29,233 bases of DNA from Bacteroidota bacterium. Lineage in GTDB: Bacteria > Bacteroidota > Bacteroidia > Bacteroidales > GCA-2748055. Position numbers and translations under genes: made by a program. Below the pieces are notes generated by a model. The model worked only from the letters and a program-made list of their open reading frames with translations. It was not told where the DNA came from and ran no database searches. Location: assembly GCA_024244665.1 (NCBI GenBank), contig JAAEOI010000060.1:1-29233 (forward strand), written 5' to 3'. This document shows, piece after piece, positions 1-5,885 of this stretch (positions within the stretch are counted from its first letter, which is position 1; each line of letters starts with the position of its first letter).

Positions 1-683
1 GGCTCCCAATAGACTCGCACGTGTTAGACATTGCTTGCGGAAAGGGCGAGTTCCTGATTCGTCTGGTCAAAACTTATGGTGTTCGAGGGTTGGGTATCGA
101 CATTTCTCCTTTTTATATTGCCGAAGCGAAGAGAAGGCTGGAGGCGCGGGCTCCGAGTGCGGGTATCGTCTTCAGAAAGATGAATGGTGCGGACTACAGG
201 CCGGATGAGTCGCATAGCTTCGATCTGGTATCCTGTATCGGTGCCAGCTGGGTCTTCGGGGGGCACACTGGTACTATTGATGCACTGATTAGCATGGTCA
301 GGCCAGGTGGCTGGGTGATAGTTGGAGAGCCGTTTTGGCTGCAGGAGCCGTCAGAGGCCTACTTGGATGCATCTGGCGATGCCAGAGAGGCTTTTGGGAG
401 CCACTTCTCGAATGCTCAAGCGGGGGAGGAGCGAGGACTGGACCTGGTTCATGCCATCGTGAGCAGCAAGGACGACTGGGACAAGTACGAAGGCATGCAA
501 TGGTACGCGATGGTCGAGTACGCTCGCGCCCACCCAGACGATCCGGACTTGCCGAAGGTGATTGAGCGAGTGGGCAAGGCGAGGGAAGTATACCTGCGAT
601 GGGGCCGGGACACCCTGGGCTGGGCGATCTACCTCTTCAGACAGCGCCCTGCCGAGTTCCCGAGTGGTAGGCCGTTGGATTGA
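1..683 (+). CDS. Class I SAM-dependent methyltransferase, 5' end cut by window edge
   Basis: The reading frame is open through the left edge (first whole codon at position 3) and ends at TGA 681-683, so the real start lies outside the window. A GTG at 21 sits inside the SAM-binding glycine motif and cannot be the start. Visible landmarks are motif I (VLDIACGKGEF), the acidic end of the second strand (GLGIDIS), and a post-motif segment (FDLVSCIGASWVFGG, then MVRPGGWVIVGEP), all typical of Methyltransf_11/25-type Rossmann methyltransferases. Such enzymes transfer a methyl group from S-adenosylmethionine; the acceptor cannot be read from sequence. By eye the gene is richer in G+C than the AT-rich DNA that follows, and it shows no functional link to the PUL. 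An attC-like structure about 80 bases downstream suggests it is mobile-cassette cargo. The fold is secure and the substrate unknown. Confidence 0.88.
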   Translation, partial: LPIDSHVLDIACGKGEFLIRLVKTYGVRGLGIDISPFYIAEAKRRLEARAPSAGIVFRKMNGADYRPDESHSFDLVSCIGASWVFGGHTGTIDALISMVRPGGWVIVGEPFWLQEPSEAYLDASGDAREAFGSHFSNAQAGEERGLDLVHAIVSSKDDWDKYEGMQWYAMVEYARAHPDDPDLPKVIERVGKAREVYLRWGRDTLGWAIYLFRQRPAEFPSGRPLD

Positions 684-763
684 TCGGAGAAAAGGGCGGC
701 AAGATTTAATGAAGATCCTGGAATCATTGTAATGAATGTACAGTTGCCAACACAATGTAAGTC

Positions 764-901
764 CATAACCGCAAACGCAGTGGAATAAATCATTAAAGCC
801 GACCGCTTACTCGTGTCACGCTTTTAGCTGGAATTTCAAAATCTGCGCCACGCTACGGCTGCATATTCCTGCGATTCCACCGGCTTAATTCAACAGTTAT
901 A
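764..901 (+). other. attC-like recombination site (putative integron cassette end)
   Basis: Nested inverted pairs frame this stretch. ATAAC (765-769) pairs with GTTAT (896-900). ATTAAAGCCG (792-801) pairs with CGGCTTAAT (881-889) with one extra A on the left arm. The right arm reads CGGCTTAATTCAACAGTTAT, close to the familiar attC right end GCTTAATTCAAGCGTTAG, and the left arm AAAGCCGACCGC resembles the matching attC left arm. Total length, about 137 bases, is inside the usual attC size range. The last core is GTTATAT rather than strict GTTRRRY. It lies just after a compositionally different methyltransferase ORF, as attC does in a gene cassette. No integrase or second clear attC is visible, so this remains tentative. 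Confidence 0.45.
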
Positions 902-1074
902 TGTCAAACAAATGTAAAGCAGGCATAATTTCTGCTCTGAAAATTGCATGGTCTAAGCCCTTTTTATTCCATGGATTATAATACTGCCAGCAAAGTACCC
1001 TGGTTTCATTGACCAGATCATGCAAAATTATATAACACTCAGATAAACAGGAGTTTAGATCGAAATCAAATGTA

Positions 1075-1200
1075 ATGCAATTCCTTAAAAAGAATGATTT
1101 TGTCAAGGATTTGAACGATCATGGTAAGTGGAGGAGGGAGGATTATCCTAGTTTTGAGGCAACGTTAAAGTCCATTATTACGTCATGCCTAAGGAATTGA
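1075..1200 (+). CDS. Small hypothetical ORF, 41 aa, possibly a gene remnant
   Basis: From ATG 1075 this frame encodes a short basic peptide beginning MQFLKKNDFVKDL and ending SIITSCLRN before TGA 1198-1200. The frame is open upstream to a stop at 1033-1035, so it may be the tail of a decayed longer gene. The reason to list it is that 1081-1158 has a diverged, gap-free counterpart at 5444-5521 that reads FLRKNGFIKDLVDDGK in the same relative frame. In the second copy the codon before this peptide is a stop instead of CAA. I do not recognise the family. It overlaps the next small ORF by 16 bases. Confidence 0.25.
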   Translation: MQFLKKNDFVKDLNDHGKWRREDYPSFEATLKSIITSCLRN

Positions 1201-1316
1201 AAAGAGTGAAGAGCGAATACAGCGAGAGAATCACAAAACTCCGGAGGATTGAGTTGGGGATTGTGATTGGTCTCGTTTTAATTTTGCTCCTGGTTGCAGT
1301 ATTACTTTTGAAATAG
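1185..1316 (+). CDS. Small single-pass membrane protein, 43 aa
   Basis: ATG 1185 to TAG 1314-1316 encodes a 43-residue peptide. The first 22 residues are strongly charged (MPKELKRVKSEYSERI, then TKLRR). They are followed by an uninterrupted hydrophobic helix of about 19 residues (residues 24-42, LGIVIGLVLILLLVAVLLL) and one final lysine. That is a tail-anchored, one-helix topology with the basic segment predicted on the cytoplasmic side. The clean charged-then-hydrophobic layout ending at a stop is hard to get by chance in AT-rich spacer. Its function is unknown; membrane peptide toxins and small regulators of membrane proteins share this shape, but nothing identifies it as either. It overlaps the preceding small ORF by 16 bases and lies 75 bases before the T9SS gene. 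Confidence 0.45.
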   Translation: MPKELKRVKSEYSERITKLRRIELGIVIGLVLILLLVAVLLLK

Positions 1317-1391
1317 ATTTTTTTTTATATTAATAAGTGTTATAATTAATCTTCATTAAAACAAAACTAGTATTCACTAAAACAGAACATC

Positions 1392-4300
1392 ATGAGAAAA
1401 CTACTTACACTTACTTTTGTTTCACTTTTCTGCGGGCTGTCGCTGGGAGCGCAGGAATTGCCCGGGCTGCTCTTTACGGAGTTCTCCGTGACCACAAACG
1501 CCCAGGCGGGTTACTATGAGCTCACAAATATGGAGGATACCGCCATCGACCTCAGGGATTTTATCCTCAGGAGGTATATCCATAGTGAGAAACCTTTGGA
1601 GCATGGGCCGCTCGAAGGGCAATTCGTTGACCGCTGTAAAGCGGATTTTAGCCTGCTTCTGGATTCGGCCGAGGCCCATCTTGAGCCGGGGGAAAGCTTT
1701 ACCATCATGCCGGTTTCTGAAGCTAGAGAGACTGACAAAACCAGCTTCTTGTTTGGCCAGAACCAGACCCGACCTGGCTCCCGCGATTCGGCTGATTATA
1801 TAAATTATAGAGTTGATTGGAACTGGGACGTCAACCAAATAAGGATAGAAATGGGATGGGAAAAAGACAGTGCATTCATCGATCTGCTGGTGAGGCCCAC
1901 TCCAAAAGAAAACACCTATCTCTATTGGAAAGATACCATCGCCGTGGATGCGATAATAAATCTCCTTGATGCGGGTGGCAGAGCGACACCACTGCCTAAT
2001 TTTCCTATTGCAGGGATTGATAATTCAACAGATAACTATGTGCATGTCAGGAAATCGACTATTAAAAAGAGCACCCTGGACTGGGATATTTCCCGGGGGA
2101 TCGATGCTTCGGATTCCGAGTGGATGACCATTTTTCAGGACCATAGCAATCCCTGGAACCCTTCATTTTTCACAACGATCGGCACCCATGGTGACTTTTC
2201 AATAGATTTTTCTTCAGCAGTGCTGACCATCGATCATACTGCAAAAACCATCACGGTGCCCTGGGGCATACGAAAAGGGACATTTAACGTAGAATTGAGC
2301 CCTTCCAAGGGACTCATCGATGAGATTGATTTCGGACCGGGCATGGCCTATCTGTATAATGAACAATCCGACAGCGCCAGCTCTGCCTGTATGCTGGGCG
2401 ATACCCTCTGGGTTTATGCCGCCGGTGCTGACCTGGAAACCGCAGGCTATGCCATAATTCCGGCTGCCCCTGAGGCAGGTGATGCCATGGTACTTCCCAG
2501 AAGAATCATGAACGAGGATCCTAAAGGTTGGTCTTCTTATGTGAAACCTTCGGGTGCTGCGGCCAATGATGCAACTGTCCTTGACATAGGGTCCAATTAT
2601 TATGCCTATGAATGCAATTACTATGTTACGGAAAATGGTGATGGTGCAGATTCCATTACCTGGATCCCCTTTGCCGAACGGATCGACACCCTTTTTAAAT
2701 ACCTGGAGAAAGCTCCCGACGCTTCCTGGGAGATCGATTGGGTGGATGGCGTAGTTAGAGCGGACCTGAAAGAGGGCGATATACTGAAAGTGACAAACGG
2801 TTCTGTCACGGAGGAGTACTACCTCTCCCTCAAACCCCTTGAAAAAGGATCCATCGCCTCGCTTTCTGCCATCACCTGGCCCGATGTGAATAAGGAAGAT
2901 ACCGGCTGGGACAGCGATACCATTCCCGGATTCTCTTCAAATATATATCAATACAATGTTGAGATTCCTTACGGGAGTACCAATATCCCGGCCCTCTCCT
3001 TTGTCAAGGAGGATGTGAATGCCATGGTAGAGGTTCAAAGTGCCGCAAATATTAGAGGGGGCATCGATGACAGGACAACTACTATAACTGTTACTTCTGC
3101 TGATGCCGGGGTAGTCAATGAGTACAGGATCATATTCAATGCTGAAGTAAGGCCGACAGATATGCAGCCCTACTTCGCAGAGCCCATTGTTACCGAGTTT
3201 ATCTGGGTCCTCTGGTGGTCTGCCAGTTTTGTGGAAATATCCAATGTGGGGAACCAGCCTCTGGACCTTGGGAAATATTTGCTTGGAGGGGGTGGAGAAA
3301 CACCTGCAAATTTCATTACCAGACCTCTTGACAGTGATAGTGCTTCATCCTGGAGAGGTAGATATAGGAAATATATCCCGGGTAAAAAATACAGCGACTA
3401 TCCTTACTGGGCCGATAACCACGTTGGAATGGTTGTGGATGATCCGGATATCCTGCCCATCATTGAGCCTGGTGAATGTTTTGTGATCGCATGGTTCAGA
3501 ACTGCCAACCACACTACTCCTGGCGATGCAAGGTATTTTGATCCTTCCATGTATAATGTGTTGTTTTCAAACGTGGTTGAGAACCAGTGGGGAGAAGTTG
3601 ATTATCAGGGCCCTAAGGCGTTCAAGTACATCTTTAAAATAGAAGGAGACTCGATTCTGGATGGCCTGAAGGCGATGGGTGATCCGGAGGATTTCCTACT
3701 GTTGGACGTTTATGGCGACAACGGAGACCCTGGGGCCTTTGGAGGTGAAATAGATGGTGTAGGTGCCAGTAATCCAATGAACCACACTTTCCGAAGGAAA
3801 CCTTCCAACTATCTTCCTCAAACCTCACCCACGGTAAATACGGGTCAGACCGCAGAAGAACATTCCTGGTACGTACTCAATCCTTCCCTTTTGGATCCCT
3901 CCATCGGTGGGGACAGGGTGAAGTACTTGACTTCCGATATTGGCAACTTTACCCACGATCCGATCACCCTGTACATGTCCACTGTAAGCAGTATCGCTTA
4001 CCTTGTGGATGATGGTTACAAGACCGAGGATGGTCTGAAAATCAAGGGTGTTGTCGCAGGAACGACCAGCGCTTCCTTCATTGAAAACCTTATTCCAAAG
4101 GATGTGGATCAGGGTCTTTCAGTAATCAGCAGTACATCCGGGCTTGTTCTGGGTGATGATGATCAGCTGGCAGCAGGTGATACCCTGAGGGTAATCTCCA
4201 AAGATGGCGAGAACATCACCAAGTATACGGTTGAACTGGGTGCACTGGACAGCAATGCCACACTGGTCTCCACAGAATATACCGTCAATATCGACGGAGC

Positions 4301-5303
4301 GGATGGTACGGTTTCTGGGATTCCAATGGATATTTCCATCCAAGATGTGCTTGACAATGTGGAAGTACCTGCCCTGGCCGTCCTCAATATCATTGATGCA
4401 GCCGGGAACCTGGTACCCCTTCAGGTGATGGATATGAGTGATTCAACCTACAGGAAGACGATGGTCATGGGTGATATCTCGTTCGAGGTGACAGCACAGG
4501 ACGGAACAACCATTACCTACCTGCTTGACCAGGGCATCCTCTCTTCTGATGCATGGGTAACTTCCAATGTCTATACGGTCAACCAGGAAAACCTGACGAT
4601 CGCAGATATTCTGAAGGAAACCACCGTGGATATTCTCCTGTCGAACCTGATTCCTGCGGGGAACGCTACAATGATGATAGCCGATAAGGCCGCCTTCAAA
4701 AGGGATTCAGGTTATGTTGCAATGGATGATATAGTTATAGTGACTTCGGAGGATGGAACCCAAACCGAAGTGTACAGTCTGAGGAGTCTGGGTTATGTGG
4801 CCAGCTCAGCAGCCTGGGTTACATCCAGTGTCTACACTGTTACCCTATCCTCAGTAGATGAGATTCCTGTGAACACAGATGTGTCTGAGTTCCTTACAAA
4901 CATCGAGATACCCGGTGGTGCTTATCTGAAGCTGATGGATGACACAGGAGCGGAGAAGGAAAGCGGAACCATCCTTGGTACAGACCAGCTGGAGGTGACA
5001 TCGGAAGACCTGAGCACGGTGGTGGTATATACCCTCAACCTGCTTGTCTCTGTCCATGACTGGGCAATGGCTGACATGAAGGTCTATCCTAACCCTGTCT
5101 CTGATCTGTTACATATCGAAGGACTGGAAGGAAGCTGCCAGATTGAGCTGACTTCTATGAGCGGACAGATACTGAAAGCAGTTCAGACCAGCGATCCTGT
5201 TTGCGAATTGTCTGTTTCTTATCTCTCTGCCGGGATGTATATCCTCAGGGTTACTGACAGCCACCTTAATGTGAAGGTGATGCGGGTTATTAAAAGTGAG
5301 TAG
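1392..5303 (+). CDS. Secreted lamin-tail/repeat protein with T9SS type A sorting domain
   Basis: This 1303-residue exported protein starts at ATG 1392 with a signal peptide (MRKLLTLTFVSLFCGLSLGA, then QE). A lamin-tail-like beta-sandwich seems to lie near residues 23-120 (LLFTEFSVTTNAQAGYYEL, then DLRDFILRR). A second copy lies near 592-720 (EPIVTEFIWVLWW, FVEISNVGNQPLDLGKYLL). Four repeats of about 80-90 residues fill roughly 865-1216, each closing with a pattern like VTSEDGT followed by YTL. The C-terminus (about 1218-1303, MKVYPNPVSDLLHIEG to LSAGMYILRV, ending KVMRVIKSE) is a classic T9SS type A sorting domain, so the protein should cross the outer membrane and be anchored or released. 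No catalytic motif is visible. An adhesin, scaffold or glycan-binding role is inferred from architecture only. It ends at an intrinsic terminator and is probably its own transcription unit. Confidence 0.9.
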   Translation: MRKLLTLTFVSLFCGLSLGAQELPGLLFTEFSVTTNAQAGYYELTNMEDTAIDLRDFILRRYIHSEKPLEHGPLEGQFVDRCKADFSLLLDSAEAHLEPGESFTIMPVSEARETDKTSFLFGQNQTRPGSRDSADYINYRVDWNWDVNQIRIEMGWEKDSAFIDLLVRPTPKENTYLYWKDTIAVDAIINLLDAGGRATPLPNFPIAGIDNSTDNYVHVRKSTIKKSTLDWDISRGIDASDSEWMTIFQDHSNPWNPSFFTTIGTHGDFSIDFSSAVLTIDHTAKTITVPWGIRKGTFNVELSPSKGLIDEIDFGPGMAYLYNEQSDSASSACMLGDTLWVYAAGADLETAGYAIIPAAPEAGDAMVLPRRIMNEDPKGWSSYVKPSGAAANDATVLDIGSNYYAYECNYYVTENGDGADSITWIPFAERIDTLFKYLEKAPDASWEIDWVDGVVRADLKEGDILKVTNGSVTEEYYLSLKPLEKGSIASLSAITWPDVNKEDTGWDSDTIPGFSSNIYQYNVEIPYGSTNIPALSFVKEDVNAMVEVQSAANIRGGIDDRTTTITVTSADAGVVNEYRIIFNAEVRPTDMQPYFAEPIVTEFIWVLWWSASFVEISNVGNQPLDLGKYLLGGGGETPANFITRPLDSDSASSWRGRYRKYIPGKKYSDYPYWADNHVGMVVDDPDILPIIEPGECFVIAWFRTANHTTPGDARYFDPSMYNVLFSNVVENQWGEVDYQGPKAFKYIFKIEGDSILDGLKAMGDPEDFLLLDVYGDNGDPGAFGGEIDGVGASNPMNHTFRRKPSNYLPQTSPTVNTGQTAEEHSWYVLNPSLLDPSIGGDRVKYLTSDIGNFTHDPITLYMSTVSSIAYLVDDGYKTEDGLKIKGVVAGTTSASFIENLIPKDVDQGLSVISSTSGLVLGDDDQLAAGDTLRVISKDGENITKYTVELGALDSNATLVSTEYTVNIDGADGTVSGIPMDISIQDVLDNVEVPALAVLNIIDAAGNLVPLQVMDMSDSTYRKTMVMGDISFEVTAQDGTTITYLLDQGILSSDAWVTSNVYTVNQENLTIADILKETTVDILLSNLIPAGNATMMIADKAAFKRDSGYVAMDDIVIVTSEDGTQTEVYSLRSLGYVASSAAWVTSSVYTVTLSSVDEIPVNTDVSEFLTNIEIPGGAYLKLMDDTGAEKESGTILGTDQLEVTSEDLSTVVVYTLNLLVSVHDWAMADMKVYPNPVSDLLHIEGLEGSCQIELTSMSGQILKAVQTSDPVCELSVSYLSAGMYILRVTDSHLNVKVMRVIKSE
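3985..5040 (+). repeat. Four tandem ~85-residue protein repeats inside the T9SS protein
   Basis: Translated residues 865-1216 contain four related units. Units 2 to 4 open with similar text (ATLVSTEYTVNI, AWVTSNVYTVNQ, AWVTSSVYTVTL). Each passes through an amphipathic segment with a conserved branched-chain and proline stretch (DNVEVPALA, SNLIPAGNA, TNIEIPGGA) and closes with a strand such as VTAQDGTTITYLL, VTSEDGTQTEVYSL or VTSEDLSTVVVYTL. Unit 1 (closing VISKDGENITKYTV) is more diverged. Divergence at DNA level is high, so these are old repeats, not recent slippage. Confidence 0.7.
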
Positions 5304-5328
5304 TAGTAGTTTTTTCTTATAATTGCAG

Positions 5329-5370
5329 TACTGGCAGCGGCCTTTACAAAACCGCTGCCAGTATTTTTTT
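5329..5370 (+). terminator. Strong intrinsic terminator
   Basis: TACTGGCAGCGG (5329-5340) and CCGCTGCCAGTA (5352-5363) are perfect 12-base reverse complements around an 11-base loop, followed directly by seven T (5364-5370). It lies 25 bases after the stop of the T9SS gene and should separate it from the downstream PUL. Confidence 0.93.
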
Positions 5371-5443
5371 CATCAATAGTATAGCTTATGAGAAACGTTG
5401 TGCCGAAAAAAAGCTTATTACAGGGTGTCTTGCGGGTAGGTAA

Positions 5444-5521
5444 TTTCTCCGGAAGAATGGTTTTATCAAGGATTTGGTTGATGATGGTAAGCGTTTGACG
5501 GGGCAATATCATAGTTTTGTC
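5444..5521 (+). repeat. Diverged second copy of the 78-base segment at 1081-1158
   Basis: Aligned without gaps, 56 of 78 bases match the segment at 1081-1158 when counted by hand. The translations in the same relative frame share 14 of 26 residues (FLRKNGFIKDLVDDGK here, FLKKNDFVKDLNDHGK there, both later with a Y-x-S-F). Here the frame is opened by a stop codon (5441-5443) and closes at TGA 5525-5527, so it is not an expressed gene as it stands. Confidence 0.6.
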
Positions 5522-5727
5522 CTTTGATGTGGTGATATTCATGTTATACCAAAATGTCAAGGTTCAGAAAACATATTCAAAATCATAGTTAATAAAACCA
5601 GAATCATAGGTACGGTACGCATATTTATGTAATATTTGTTTAATCAGATTATAGTGTTCAGTGAAACTGAAAGTCTTCAACCTAAATTACCTAAGTATGA
5701 ATGATTTACCAACGGAATCTAAACTAT

Positions 5728-5789
5728 ATGAAAAGGTTATTCGTCTTATTTATAAGGTAATGCAGATTGTAAAAAGTGAGTTGAAGTAG
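5728..5789 (+). pseudogene. Ghost of a T9SS-sorted protein gene (start and tail only)
   Basis: ATG 5728 opens MKRLFVLFI, the typical first residues of a Bacteroidota signal peptide, and hits a stop after one more codon (TAA 5758-5760). In another frame, 5754-5780 reads KVMQIVKSE and closes at TAG 5787-5789. That matches the last nine residues of the T9SS gene upstream (KVMRVIKSE, 5274-5300), with 22 of 27 bases identical. Start and tail thus abut in different frames, as expected if nearly the whole gene between them was deleted. A decayed copy of the upstream gene's terminator follows at 5826-5864, which supports common descent of the whole 3' end. Confidence 0.5.
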
Positions 5790-5825
5790 TAGAAGCAGTA
5801 GCAGTAGTTAGTTAATGATAGTTCG

Positions 5826-5864
5826 AGTACTGGCAGCGGATGAATCAGAACCAAGGCCAGTACT
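5826..5864 (+). other. Decayed terminator-like hairpin
   Basis: AGTACTGGC (5826-5834) pairs perfectly with GCCAGTACT (5856-5864) around a 21-base loop. The left arm continues AGCGG exactly as in the terminator at 5329-5370. The right arm has lost the matching CCGCT and there is no T run, so it probably no longer terminates. It now lies 21 bases upstream of the first PUL gene and would form a hairpin in its leader RNA. Confidence 0.6.
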
Positions 5865-5885
5865 TATTCAATAAATCCATAACAT

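Larger units (their letters stand above)
684..1391. other. 708-base intergenic region between methyltransferase and T9SS protein
   Basis: This stretch holds the attC-like element (764-901), a degenerate coding-looking segment from about 901 to 1200, two overlapping small ORFs (1075-1200 and 1185-1316), and an AT-rich leader with a run of nine T (1318-1326) before the T9SS gene. After 901, short open stretches switch frame with stops between them, which looks like decayed coding DNA. I see no convincing full promoter, although TAGTTTTG at 1149-1156 matches the Bacteroidota -7 consensus TAnnTTTG without a well-spaced -33 box. Confidence 0.6.
5304..5885. other. 582-base spacer with terminator, diverged repeat and ghost gene
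   Basis: In order, this spacer holds the intrinsic terminator, a diverged 78-base copy of the segment at 1081-1158, an AT-rich stretch, a ghost of a T9SS-type gene, and a decayed copy of the terminator hairpin. The promoter of the PUL train should lie here or just downstream, but I cannot point to a pair of boxes with proper spacing. TAGTTTTG at 5512-5519 matches the Bacteroidota -7 consensus without a -33 box at the usual distance. Confidence 0.7.

Noticed and set aside
779..881. GTGGAAT (779-785) pairing with ATTCCAC (874-880) as an extra attC stem
   Set aside because: These arms are complementary but cannot nest together with the ATTAA(A)GCCG/CGGCTTAAT stem, so only one of the two pairings can form; I kept the one that matches known attC arms.
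897..1106. 69-residue minus-strand open frame in the left spacer
   Set aside because: It has no domain, signal peptide or gene neighbour on that strand and overlaps the plus-strand repeat that shows coding-like similarity to 5444-5521.
1149..1156. TAGTTTTG as a promoter for the T9SS gene, and its twin at 5512-5519 for the PUL
   Set aside because: Both match the Bacteroidota -7 consensus, but no TTG-type -33 box lies at the usual 19-21 base spacing and they are 235 and 366 bases from the starts, so I did not call promoters.
5219..5560. 113-residue minus-strand open frame in the spacer after the T9SS gene
   Set aside because: It runs across the terminator hairpin and into the end of the T9SS gene, and shows no recognisable protein features.
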